Source: Agrobacterium tumefaciens (lineage in GTDB: Bacteria; Pseudomonadota; Alphaproteobacteria; Rhizobiales; Rhizobiaceae). Taken from it: a stretch of DNA of 64,000 nucleotides. The stretch is from NCBI RefSeq assembly GCF_000834635.1, contig NZ_JXQV01000004.1:62001-126000 (forward strand). Reading direction: 5' to 3'. Both the position numbers and the translations under genes were made by a program. Of the stretch, positions 25,796 through 33,491 are shown one piece after another. Under the pieces are notes generated by a model. The model had not been told where the DNA came from. It worked only from the letters and a program-made list of their open reading frames with translations, and made no database searches. Numbering within the stretch: the stretch's first letter is position 1; each line of letters begins with the position of its first letter.

Positions 25796-26005
25796 TTAGG
25801 AAGCAACGATGCTGTCAGCAGACATCTTGCCAGAGCGGCGATCCTGAACCAGTTCGTAGGTGATCTTCTGACCATCCTTGAGGCCGTTCAGGCCAGCGCG
25901 CTCAACAGCAGAAATGTGTACGAACACGTCCTGTGCGCCATCATCAGGCTGAATGAAGCCGTAGCCCTTGGTTGCGTTGAACCACTTTACTGTACCAGTC
26001 GCCAT
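25796..26005 (-). CDS. cspA: Cold-shock domain protein (CspA family)
   Basis: The 69-residue protein is a single cold-shock domain. It has RNP1 (KGYGFIQ, residues 13-19) and RNP2 (VFVHIS, about 27-32) and begins [10 protein letters not shown]. It binds single-stranded RNA and acts as an RNA chaperone. A candidate promoter (26094-26123) leaves a leader of about 80 bases, typical for temperature-controlled csp genes. Rhizobia carry several paralogues, so the symbol is a family label. Confidence 0.92.
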   Translation of the reverse strand: MATGTVKWFNATKGYGFIQPDDGAQDVFVHISAVERAGLNGLKDGQKITYELVQDRRSGKMSADSIVAS

Positions 26006-26093
26006 AACGATGTTCCTTCCGTTGGCAAATTACTTGTGCACTGAACGTCAGTGCGGGTGTTCTCGATTTTGAAGGAAAGATCGTCGTATGCGC

Positions 26094-26123
26094 CTATAAA
26101 GACACCGAAGCTCTGGTCGTCAA
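26094..26123 (-). promoter_or_regulatory. Candidate sigma-70 promoter of the cold-shock gene
   Basis: On the minus strand TTGACG (26118-26123) and TTTATA/TTATAG (26094-26100) are 17-18 bases apart. The predicted start near 26087 gives a leader of about 80 bases. Confidence 0.5.
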
Positions 26124-26276
26124 ACAAATATCGATGGCGAAACACCTAAAATGACGAAGCGGATAAGTCAAGTTTGTTTGACACGCATGAGGACGAGAAA
26201 AAGCAGGCTTTACCGCCTGATAAGCGAAGCCTGTGGGGTCGCATTGCGCGACAGGACTGAATGAATGCCAGAAAGC

Positions 26277-26390
26277 AAAAACCCGGCGCGGGAGGAGGTG
26301 CGCCGGGTTCTTGATACTGACTGACAACTGGGAGGAGGAGTGCTGTCAGTCCAATCTAGCGACGCTGGGAGGAGGAGTGCGTCGCTTCGA
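26277..26390 (-). ncRNA. Candidate cuckoo/CcsR-like anti-Shine-Dalgarno small RNA
   Basis: On the minus strand three consecutive stem-loops each present CCTCCTCCC in the loop. SL1 is 26358-26365 with 26379-26386 (8 bp), SL2 is 26319-26326 with 26344-26351 (8 bp), and SL3 is 26280-26289 with 26300-26309 (10 bp). SL3 is followed by a T run (plus-strand A at 26277-26281) and so serves as the Rho-independent terminator. CCUCCUCCC loops are the hallmark of alphaproteobacterial CcsR/cuckoo RNAs, stress-induced and Hfq-linked, and a related motif is in rhizobial MmgR. The 5' end and promoter are not resolved; a weak TATTGT -10 lies near 26404-26409. Confidence 0.7.
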
Positions 26391-26514
26391 TGGTTTGAAG
26401 ATACAATAATTTCTGACGGAGAACAGACCTTACATTGCAGCGCAGCATTGCGCGATTTGCATAGCTTTCTTTAGAATACTTGATTTTAAGGGCGGTAACG
26501 CCTAAAGATTGCGC

Positions 26515-26973
26515 ATGACGATTGCATCCGTTCGAGACTATTTCGCGGCATACGCGCCTGATATCGATGTCATCGAGACGGATGAGAGCTCCGCCACGGT
26601 GGAATTGGCCGCGTTGGCACACAAGGTGGAGCCGGACCAGATTGCCAAGACGATTTGCCTGCGAGCTGGCGACACCATTCTTCTCCTCGTCACCGCTGGC
26701 ACGAGAAGGCTCGACAACCGGAAATTCCGGGACCATTTCGGCGCCAAGCCTCGCATGCTGGCCGGTGAAGAGGTGGTTGAAGTGACCAGCCATCCGATTG
26801 GCGGCGTCTGCCCTTTCGGACTGCCAACGGCACTGCCGATCTATTGCGATGTGTCATTGAAGAACCATGCCAAGGTCGTGCCTGCGGCGGGAGCAACCAA
26901 TTCGGCTGTCGTGATCACGCCTGAGCGCATGGCGATGCTGACGAGTGCACAATGGGTTGATGTCTGCCAATAA
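26515..26973 (+). CDS. YbaK/EbsC-family (aminoacyl-tRNA editing) protein
   Basis: The 152-residue single-domain protein fits the YbaK/ProX-like deacylase fold. It has AKTICLRAGDTILLLVTAGTRRLDNRKF and a Gly-rich catalytic segment HPIGGVCPFGLP near residues 97-108, close to the family GxxxP pattern. Such proteins hydrolyse mischarged tRNA such as Cys- or Ala-tRNA-Pro. The ATG at 26515 is preferred to TTG six bases earlier; neither has a strong Shine-Dalgarno. The exact tRNA substrate is not clear. Confidence 0.88.
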   Translation: MTIASVRDYFAAYAPDIDVIETDESSATVELAALAHKVEPDQIAKTICLRAGDTILLLVTAGTRRLDNRKFRDHFGAKPRMLAGEEVVEVTSHPIGGVCPFGLPTALPIYCDVSLKNHAKVVPAAGATNSAVVITPERMAMLTSAQWVDVCQ

Positions 26974-26999
26974 TGGCGGTGTTCCGGCTTTAGCCTGGC

Positions 27000-27014
27000 T
27001 TAACCCCACCTTAA
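27000..27014 (+). promoter_or_regulatory. CtrA box upstream of the class A PBP gene
   Basis: TTAA (27000-27003), seven bases and TTAA (27011-27014) form a perfect CtrA consensus, 88 bases before the PBP start codon. Cell-cycle control of peptidoglycan synthesis by CtrA would be plausible; a -10 element is not obvious. Confidence 0.45.
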
Positions 27015-27101
27015 ATCGCCGCATTTAAGCTTCATCTCGATAGAACCAACACCCGCAACCGCGCATGGCGCGCCCCTCGTTCACGGAGCAATTTCCCGCA
27101 T

Positions 27102-29432
27102 ATGGCAGGACCCGGTAAATCAGGCCAGCGTGTAGAACCTTCTTTCGGAGATTTTCACGAGTCCGGTGATGACCTCCGCTTGAACGAAGGCGACCGGATC
27201 AATGGTGCCAAGGGCGGTGGTAAAAAGGCGTCCGGTTCTGGGCCTGAAAAACCGCAAAAGCGTGAGCGGGCGAAACCGCGCCGCGAAAGAGGTAGCGCAC
27301 GTGCATCGCGTGGCGGCGGCATCACGGGCTTCATCCGATCCTTCACCTATTGGTGCATCGTGCTCGGCATATGGGGTGGAATCGGCGTTGCCGGTATTGT
27401 GGCCTATTATGCGGCGCGCATGCCCAGTGCCAGCAGCTGGACCATTCCCGAACGTCCGCCCAATCTGAAAATCGTGGCGGTGGATGGCTCGGTTCTTGCC
27501 AATCGTGGAACGACGGGCGGTGAGGCGCTGGCGCTTGAGGATATGTCGCCTTACCTGCCGCAGGCCGTGATGGCGATTGAAGACCGGCGCTTCTATTCGC
27601 ATTTCGGCATCGACCCGCTGGGGCTTGGTCGCGCCATCCTCACCAATATCCTGAGCGGTCGCACCGTGCAGGGCGGCTCGACGCTGACGCAGCAGCTGGC
27701 GAAAAACCTGTTCCTGTCTCCAGACCGCACGCTTGAACGCAAGATCCAGGAAGTCCTGCTCGCCTTCTGGCTGGAGCAGAAATACACCAAGGATCAGATC
27801 ATGGCGATGTATCTGAACCGCGTCTATTTCGGCTCCAATGCCTATGGTGTGGAAGCGGCGTCGCGCCGTTATTTCAACAAGTCTGCCCGGGACGTCAATC
27901 TGGGCGAAGCCGCATTGCTGGCAGGCCTGCTGAAAGCGCCATCGCGCCTTTCGCCCGCCCGTGATCCGCAGGCCGCCGAGGAGCGTGCGCAGGTCGTGCT
28001 GCAATCCATGCAGGATGTCGGCTTTATCACCGAAGATGAAATCAAGACGGCCATGTCGCAGCCGCCGACAAAGGCCAAGCGTTTCTGGTCAGGTGCCGAG
28101 CATTACGCTGCCGATATGGTGCTGGACGAAGTCCGCATGCTGGTGGGCGACGTCAAGCAGGATCTGGTGGTTGACACGACCATTGATCTCGATCTGGAGA
28201 AAGAAGCCGAGAAGGCGCTGTCCAATGTGTTGAGCACCGAAGGCAAGAAGCTTGGCGCATCACAGGCGGCGCTCGCTTCCATCGATGGCACGGGCGCGAT
28301 CCGCGCCATTGTCGGCGGTGCCGATTATTCGCAGAGCCAGTTCAACCGCGCCGCCAAGGCAAAGCGCCAGCCCGGCTCGGCCTTCAAGCCCTTCGTCTAT
28401 ATTGCGGCGCTAGAAAATGGGCTGACCCCGAACTCTGTGCGCAACGACGCACCGGTCAAGATCGGCAAGTGGACACCGGAAAATTACGATCAGAAATATC
28501 GTGGTGAAGTCACCCTCGCAACGGCGCTCGCCAATTCGCTGAACACCATCGCCGCCCAGCTAGTGATGGAAGTCGGCCCGGATCGCGTGGCCCAGGTGGC
28601 GCATCGAATGGGCATTGAATCAGACCTGCAAGCCAATGCCTCGATTGCGCTCGGCACATCGGAAGTGTCTCTTCTGGAGCTGACTTCGGCCTATGCGCCA
28701 ATGATGAATGGCGGCTTCAAGGCGACGCCGCACATCGTCAAGCGAATCACCGACCCGGATGGCAAGGTTCTTTATGAGAACAAATACGACAATCCGCCGC
28801 GGGTGCTGAGCGAAGCGATTGCCGCGACCATGAACGGCATGCTGACCGGCGTCATCAACGAAGGCACGGGCAAGGCCGCGAAGTTGAAAGGCTGGCAGGC
28901 GGCAGGCAAGTCCGGCACGACGCAATCCTTCCGCGACGCTTTGTTTGTGGGCTATACGAGCACGCTCACCACTGGTGTCTGGTTCGGCAATGATGACGGC
29001 ACCTCGATGAAAAAGGTGACGGGTGGCGGCCTGCCAGCCAAGGCGTGGAAGGAATTCATGACGGCGGCCCATTCCGGCCTCTCGCCATCTCCGCTCTTCG
29101 GCCTTGGCACCTATGGTGAACCCGAACTTGGCCAGCCCATGGCCAACGCGCCGGAAGCCCTGCCACAAACGCTGACCGATATGATCTCCAACGCATTGGG
29201 CGGCAGCCAGGCGCCGGTGCCGCCAGACTATCCGGCAGCCCCTGTCGGGCGCGACCAGACAGCCTCCAACCCACAATATCCGCCGGTCGATGCGCCATCC
29301 CAGCAGTTTCCCCGGCAGCAGCCCTATGATGGCGGACCGGTACCGCCAGCCGATATTGGCGGTGGTGGTGGGCAGCAAAGACAGGCTCCACCCAAGCAGA
29401 CGACCCTGTTCGATATCCTGATGGGCAACTGA
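27102..29432 (+). CDS. Class A penicillin-binding protein (PBP1 family transglycosylase/transpeptidase)
   Basis: This 776-residue bifunctional enzyme has a basic Arg/Lys/Gly-rich cytoplasmic tail (about 1-72) and a membrane segment (about 82-104). The GT51 glycosyltransferase domain (catalytic Glu in AIEDRRFYSHFGIDP, then QGGSTLTQQLAKNLFL) is followed by the transpeptidase domain with nucleophile Ser in RQPGSAFKPFVY (SxxK), SLN as SxN (LANSLNTIA), and KSGTT (KTG box). A Pro/Gln-rich C-terminal tail (about 700-776) may be disordered. It polymerises and cross-links peptidoglycan in the periplasm. A CtrA box precedes it and a bidirectional terminator follows. Confidence 0.95.
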   Translation: MAGPGKSGQRVEPSFGDFHESGDDLRLNEGDRINGAKGGGKKASGSGPEKPQKRERAKPRRERGSARASRGGGITGFIRSFTYWCIVLGIWGGIGVAGIVAYYAARMPSASSWTIPERPPNLKIVAVDGSVLANRGTTGGEALALEDMSPYLPQAVMAIEDRRFYSHFGIDPLGLGRAILTNILSGRTVQGGSTLTQQLAKNLFLSPDRTLERKIQEVLLAFWLEQKYTKDQIMAMYLNRVYFGSNAYGVEAASRRYFNKSARDVNLGEAALLAGLLKAPSRLSPARDPQAAEERAQVVLQSMQDVGFITEDEIKTAMSQPPTKAKRFWSGAEHYAADMVLDEVRMLVGDVKQDLVVDTTIDLDLEKEAEKALSNVLSTEGKKLGASQAALASIDGTGAIRAIVGGADYSQSQFNRAAKAKRQPGSAFKPFVYIAALENGLTPNSVRNDAPVKIGKWTPENYDQKYRGEVTLATALANSLNTIAAQLVMEVGPDRVAQVAHRMGIESDLQANASIALGTSEVSLLELTSAYAPMMNGGFKATPHIVKRITDPDGKVLYENKYDNPPRVLSEAIAATMNGMLTGVINEGTGKAAKLKGWQAAGKSGTTQSFRDALFVGYTSTLTTGVWFGNDDGTSMKKVTGGGLPAKAWKEFMTAAHSGLSPSPLFGLGTYGEPELGQPMANAPEALPQTLTDMISNALGGSQAPVPPDYPAAPVGRDQTASNPQYPPVDAPSQQFPRQQPYDGGPVPPADIGGGGGQQRQAPPKQTTLFDILMGN

Positions 29433-29466
29433 CCCGGTCAATTGCGAAACAATCATCCAGACAGCA

Positions 29467-29491
29467 AAAAGCCCGGTCGAACCGGGCTTTT
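29467..29491. terminator. Bidirectional terminator between the PBP and cytochrome c genes
   Basis: An 11-bp perfect stem (AAAAGCCCGGT 29467-29477 with ACCGGGCTTTT 29481-29491) has T runs on both strands. It lies between the convergent PBP gene and cytochrome gene and can serve both. Confidence 0.85.
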
Positions 29492-29497
29492 CTTGTA

Positions 29498-30070
29498 TCA
29501 GTTGATGACTTCAGGTGCCGCATTCGGATCCGGCAACGGGGCCGGGCTGGCAGAGAGCGTTCTTAGATAGGCGATGAGATCGGCGCGCTCGGTTTCTTTC
29601 TTGATGCCTGCAAAGCCCATGGCCGTGCCTGCAACATGCTTCTTCGGGGCTTCAATGAAGTAGCTGAGGTGGTCATAATCCCACTTCACGGTGCCGCCCT
29701 TGGAGAAATCCTTCATAGCTGCCGAGTAGCTGAAGCCTTCGTGGCTGGCGATGGGGCGATTAACAATCTCGAAGAGATTAGGGCCGACTTTATTGGGGCC
29801 GCCGCTCTCCCCGGTGTGACAGCTCGCACATTTCTTGAAGACGGTTTCGCCCTTGGCAGCGTCGGCGCTGGCCAGCAACTTGGCAATAGGAGTGGCAGCA
29901 GCCGCAGGTTCACCGGCAGCGCTATCAGCGCTCGTTTCGGCAACAATGGCGAAGCCTTCCTTTTCCGGTGCCGGCGCGTGGAAAATCCCCTCGGACGCGA
30001 TCGATACCGACATCAGGACGAAGATCGTGCCCAAGAGGGCGCCGACCGCCATGTTAACACGTGAATTCAT
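29498..30070 (-). CDS. cycM: Membrane-anchored class I cytochrome c (CycM-like)
   Basis: The 190-residue protein starts with an uncleaved membrane anchor (about 7-26), then an Ala/Glu-rich linker and one haem c domain with the CASCH binding site and a likely axial Met in [22 protein letters not shown]. That layout matches CycM of rhizobia, which carries electrons between the bc1 complex and cytochrome oxidase. The ATG at 30070 follows GGGAG; 74 in-frame upstream codons lack family similarity. It is divergent from kdsB, as in other Rhizobiaceae. Confidence 0.88.
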   Translation of the reverse strand: MNSRVNMAVGALLGTIFVLMSVSIASEGIFHAPAPEKEGFAIVAETSADSAAGEPAAAATPIAKLLASADAAKGETVFKKCASCHTGESGGPNKVGPNLFEIVNRPIASHEGFSYSAAMKDFSKGGTVKWDYDHLSYFIEAPKKHVAGTAMGFAGIKKETERADLIAYLRTLSASPAPLPDPNAAPEVIN

Positions 30071-30218
30071 TGATTTGCGCTCCCTCACACCGTTCGCATA
30101 AAACGGACATCTTGAAATTGCTCGAAAGCTATGGCTTTTGCACAGCGCGTGCAACTTGAATATGCTCCCCGCACCGTGACCTATTGCCACTTTTTCGCCG
30201 GGATTTGAAGGGTGTTGG

Positions 30219-30968
30219 ATGAATAATCGGAATTTTGAAAAGGCAGTCGTGTTGATTCCGGCTCGAATGGCCTCCACACGCCTGCCTGGCAAGCCTCTGG
30301 CCGATATTGGCGGCCATCCGATGATCGTTCAGGTTGCTATGCGCGCACGCGAAGCCGGTGCGCAGCGAATCGTTGTGGCCGTGGATGACGAGCGTGTGTT
30401 CGAGGCTGTCAAGAACGCTGGTTTTGACGTGACCATGACCCGCGACGATCACCAGTCCGGCTCCGACCGTATCTTTGAAGCCCTGCAAAAAGCCGATCCC
30501 GACGGCAATGCCGAGTTCATCATCAATGTTCAGGGCGATCTGCCCACCATCGAGCCGGAAACCATCCGTGCATCGCTTCGCCCGATGGAAAACCCATCGA
30601 CCGACATTGCGACGCTGACCGTTGAAATCACCGATGAGGACGAAAAGACGAACCCGAGCATCGTCAAGATCGTCGGAAGCCCGATTTCCCCATCACGGCT
30701 GCGCGCCCTTTATTTTACCCGTGCGACAGCGCCTTACGGTCAGGGGCCGCTTTATCATCATATCGGGCTTTACACCTACCGCCGCGCCGCGCTGGAGAAG
30801 TTCGTGTCGCTCAAGCCATCGACGCTGGAGCTGCGCGAAAGCCTCGAACAGTTGAGAGCGCTTGAAGCGGGCATGCGCATCGATGCGGAAATCGTCAACT
30901 CGGTTCCGCTGGGTGTCGATACCCAGGCGCAACTGGATAAGGCCCGCGAAATTCTCGCCAACAGATAG
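30219..30968 (+). CDS. kdsB: 3-deoxy-manno-octulosonate cytidylyltransferase (CMP-KDO synthetase)
   Basis: The 249-residue enzyme activates KDO with CTP for lipopolysaccharide inner-core synthesis. It has the nucleotide-binding motif [15 protein letters not shown] (about 13-27), [10 protein letters not shown] and [11 protein letters not shown] near residue 105-116, and [22 protein letters not shown]. Length matches the family. pheA starts 10 bases after the stop, so they are likely co-transcribed. Confidence 0.96.
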   Translation: MNNRNFEKAVVLIPARMASTRLPGKPLADIGGHPMIVQVAMRAREAGAQRIVVAVDDERVFEAVKNAGFDVTMTRDDHQSGSDRIFEALQKADPDGNAEFIINVQGDLPTIEPETIRASLRPMENPSTDIATLTVEITDEDEKTNPSIVKIVGSPISPSRLRALYFTRATAPYGQGPLYHHIGLYTYRRAALEKFVSLKPSTLELRESLEQLRALEAGMRIDAEIVNSVPLGVDTQAQLDKAREILANR

Positions 30969-30978
30969 ATTGATCATC

Positions 30979-31836
30979 ATGAGCAGCAACCGCATTGCCT
31001 TTCAGGGCGACTTTGGCGCAAATTCCGACATGGCGTGCCGTGACGTATTTCCGGATATGGACCCGCTGCCATGCCCTACCTTCGAAGATGCGTTCAACGC
31101 ACTGGAAAATGGTGAGGCCGATCTCGCCATGATCCCGATCGAGAACACGCTTGCAGGGCGCGTTGCCGACATTCACCACCTTCTGCCTGAATCGCGCCTC
31201 CACATCATCGGCGAGTATTTCATGCCGATCCGCTTTCAGCTGATGGTGTTGCCGGGTGTTGAAAAGCACGAGATCAAGACGGTTCACAGCCACATCCACG
31301 CGCTTGGCCAATGCCGCAAGATCATTCGTTCCAATGGCTGGAAGCCTGTCGTGGCGGGCGATACCGCCGGGGCTGCAAAGCTCGTTGCCGAGCTGGGCGA
31401 CCGCAGTATGGCGGCCCTTGCACCCCGGCTCGCGTCCGATCTCTATGGGCTGGAGATTCTGGCCGAAAATGTCGAGGATTCGGAAAACAACGTCACCCGC
31501 TTCGTCGTCCTGTCGCGGGATGAGAGCTGGGTGAAGCGGACATCGCCGGATGAGGTGATCGTCACCACATTCGTCTTCAATGTCCGCAATATTCCGGCAG
31601 CGCTCTACAAGGCCATGGGCGGCTTTGCGACGAACGGCATTAACATGACCAAGCTGGAAAGCTACCAGCTGGGCGGGAAATTCGTGGCGACGCAGTTTTA
31701 CGCCGATATTGAAGGCCATCCCGAAGACGGCTCGGTGCGCCACGCGCTGGACGAGTTGCGGTTCTTCTCGGAGAAGGTCCGCATTCTCGGCGTCTATAAG
31801 GGCCACGCCATGCGCCGCAAGCTCAACTTCGGCTAA
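30979..31836 (+). CDS. pheA: Prephenate dehydratase
   Basis: The 285-residue monofunctional enzyme converts prephenate to phenylpyruvate for phenylalanine synthesis. The catalytic part (about 1-180) has IAFQGDFGANSDMA, MIPIENTLAGRV and the conserved Thr-Arg-Phe (NNVTRFVVL). The C-terminal ACT domain (about 195-280) contains GINMTKLESYQLGGKFVATQFYADI and should give feedback control by phenylalanine. The chorismate mutase domain of enterobacterial PheA is absent. The ATG at 30979 is chosen since the upstream frame lies inside kdsB. Confidence 0.95.
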   Translation: MSSNRIAFQGDFGANSDMACRDVFPDMDPLPCPTFEDAFNALENGEADLAMIPIENTLAGRVADIHHLLPESRLHIIGEYFMPIRFQLMVLPGVEKHEIKTVHSHIHALGQCRKIIRSNGWKPVVAGDTAGAAKLVAELGDRSMAALAPRLASDLYGLEILAENVEDSENNVTRFVVLSRDESWVKRTSPDEVIVTTFVFNVRNIPAALYKAMGGFATNGINMTKLESYQLGGKFVATQFYADIEGHPEDGSVRHALDELRFFSEKVRILGVYKGHAMRRKLNFG

Positions 31837-31838
31837 CG

Positions 31839-32819
31839 TCAGTCAGCTTGCTCAACGGCCTTGCCCCAATCGATCCAGTCGCGCATCAACCGTTGCGCGA
31901 TGGCGCCGCGCGGCGGCGGTAGACGGCCATCGGCAGACGTCGCGTTCAACAGCGCTTCTGTTTCTTCACGGGTAAACCACCGGCAATCCTCAAGCTCGGC
32001 CTCGTCACGGGTGATGTCGCGGCTCAGCGCCTCAGCATAACAGCCGATCATCAGCGTGTGCGGCATCGGCCAGGGCTGCGAGGCGTGGTAGCGCACGCGG
32101 CCAACCTCGATATTGGCCTCTTCGCGTGTTTCGCGCCGCACGGCATTTTCGATGGTTTCGCCCGGCTCCACAAAGCCGGCAAGGCAGGAATACATGCCGG
32201 GCGCGAAATGCGGGCCACGGCCCAAAAGGCACAATTCCCGCTCTATATCGATGGTCAGCATGATGACCACGGGGTCTGTACGCGGAAAGATGGTGTGTTC
32301 GCAGGCCGCGCAGATGCGCTTGTAACCGCCGATGCGCGTTTCCATCGTGCCGCCACAGCGCCCGCAGAAATGGTTGTCTCTGTTCCAGTTGATCAGCGCA
32401 ACGGCCTGCGCCACCTCGCCAAGAAGCTCATCGCCAATCAGCTGGTCACGGTAAAGAGTGCGGGCATCCACCGCCTTGTAATGACTGGCGAGAGCATCGG
32501 GCGCAATGCCGACAGGCACGGCGATGCGTGGCTCACCATTATCCTTGTGACCTAGGAGGATGGCGTCATCGAATGAAGGCTCAAGCTCGGCCAGCTCATA
32601 GGCTGCAAACAGGGGATCAAGAACCTGATCGTCATGTTTCAGGATCAGTTTTGACCCGGAGAAGGCGAGAAGATGCGTGCCTTCCACCTTCAGGGCATCG
32701 ATAACGCAATCTTCCGTGCGTTTTTCCGCCAGACGGTCGAGACCGTTCTGGGAAAATGCTGTCATCGTGCTGGGTTCGGGATGGGGAGCGTTGGTGGTGA
32801 AAATGCTGCTTGATGTCAT
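31839..32819 (-). CDS. nudC: NADH pyrophosphatase NudC (NAD-cap RNA hydrolase type)
   Basis: The 326-residue protein has an N-terminal domain, a zinc ribbon (CGRCGG then CAAC) and a Nudix box (GFVEPGETIENAVRRETREE). The NudC-specific SQPWPMPHTLM follows the Nudix box. It hydrolyses NADH and removes NAD caps from RNA in E. coli. It shares one base with the HIT gene stop (TGATG), so the two are translationally coupled. It converges with pheA, with two bases between stops. Confidence 0.93.
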   Translation of the reverse strand: MTSSSIFTTNAPHPEPSTMTAFSQNGLDRLAEKRTEDCVIDALKVEGTHLLAFSGSKLILKHDDQVLDPLFAAYELAELEPSFDDAILLGHKDNGEPRIAVPVGIAPDALASHYKAVDARTLYRDQLIGDELLGEVAQAVALINWNRDNHFCGRCGGTMETRIGGYKRICAACEHTIFPRTDPVVIMLTIDIERELCLLGRGPHFAPGMYSCLAGFVEPGETIENAVRRETREEANIEVGRVRYHASQPWPMPHTLMIGCYAEALSRDITRDEAELEDCRWFTREETEALLNATSADGRLPPPRGAIAQRLMRDWIDWGKAVEQAD

Positions 32820-33223
32820 CAGAGTGCGCCGGCGAGTTTTTTCATGAAATTGTGTCTGTCATTGTCGGAGTAGGGCTCAGGCGTGCCTTGCCCCCAGATT
32901 GGACCTGGCCAGCATGGATCACCCTCAGTGCGGGCAATGATATGAACATGGAGTTGCCGCACGATGTTGCCAAGGGCTCCGACATTGATTTTGGTCGCGC
33001 CGGTCAGTTCTTTCAGGGCGGACGCTACCTGATTGGTTTCGAAAGACAGCATGGCCTGATCGAGCGGGGTGAGTTCAAAAAGTTCGCTCACATCGTTTCG
33101 CTGCGGCACGAGAACCAGCCACGGCCAGCGTTTGTCGTTTTGAATGCGTAATTGGCACAGGCCCAGCTTGGTAATCAGTTCGCTGTCGCGAGCCAGTCTC
33201 TCGTCAAGCCGGAATGTGTGCAA
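32819..33223 (-). CDS. HIT-family hydrolase
   Basis: The 134-residue protein has the histidine triad QLHVHIIARTEGDP (HxHxx, His about 91 and 93), with the third His position less standard. HIT proteins cleave nucleotide phosphoramidates or dinucleoside polyphosphates. Operon with nudC, with a one-base overlap, suggests a shared nucleotide clean-up role. Confidence 0.88.
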   Translation of the reverse strand: MHTFRLDERLARDSELITKLGLCQLRIQNDKRWPWLVLVPQRNDVSELFELTPLDQAMLSFETNQVASALKELTGATKINVGALGNIVRQLHVHIIARTEGDPCWPGPIWGQGTPEPYSDNDRHNFMKKLAGAL

Positions 33224-33275
33224 GGCGTCCTCCCAATTTGTTTTGGTCGTGATAGCAGTTTTTTATCAGCTTGGC

Positions 33276-33304
33276 TTGCATTTGGTTTTATTATTGCCGA
33301 TATG
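33276..33304 (+). promoter_or_regulatory. Candidate promoter of the SRP RNA gene
   Basis: TTGCAT (33276-33281) and GATATG (33299-33304) are 17 bases apart. The predicted start is 7-8 bases downstream, at the 5' end of the SRP RNA. Confidence 0.5.
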
Positions 33305-33311
33305 TGCCTCC

Positions 33312-33412
33312 GGGAGGTTGGTGGTGGACGAGCCACTCGCCAACCGGGTCAGGTCCGGAAGGAAGCAGCCCTAACGAGCCAGGCACGGGTCGCCGTGCCA
33401 GCCTCCCACCTT
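33312..33412 (+). ncRNA. ffs: Signal recognition particle RNA (4.5S-type, bacterial small SRP)
   Basis: The apical domain contains the invariant SRP core GGTCAGGTCCGGAAGGAAGCAGCC (33346-33370, in part GGTCAGG and GGAAGCAGCC). The ends pair (GGGAGG at 33312 with CCTCCC at 33402-33407) to form the long hairpin. A T run (33411-33415 and on) ends transcription. The RNA binds Ffh and targets membrane proteins. Exact 5' and 3' ends are set by the pairing and could shift by a few bases. Confidence 0.93.
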
Positions 33413-33491
33413 TTTCTTTTTGAAGACGTGCTCAGGTTTCGCCGGGCCAGTTCGGCCACATAGCGGGCAGCACCCAATCACTGGCGAGGCG

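Larger units (their letters stand above)
26006..26514. other. Gap upstream of cspA holding its promoter and a three-hairpin RNA
   Basis: This 509-base gap has no supported coding gene. It contains the cspA leader and promoter (26006-26123), an unassigned stretch (26124-26276), a minus-strand RNA with three CCTCCTCCC hairpins (26277-26390), and an AT-rich stretch before the YbaK-type gene. Confidence 0.75.

Noticed and set aside
26277-26390. CsrB/RsmZ-like RNA on the plus strand with GGA loops
   Set aside because: The plus-strand reading does show GGAGGAGG in loops, but the T run that would end the RNA is on the minus strand, and the minus-strand loop word matches known CcsR/cuckoo RNAs. Kept only as an alternative.
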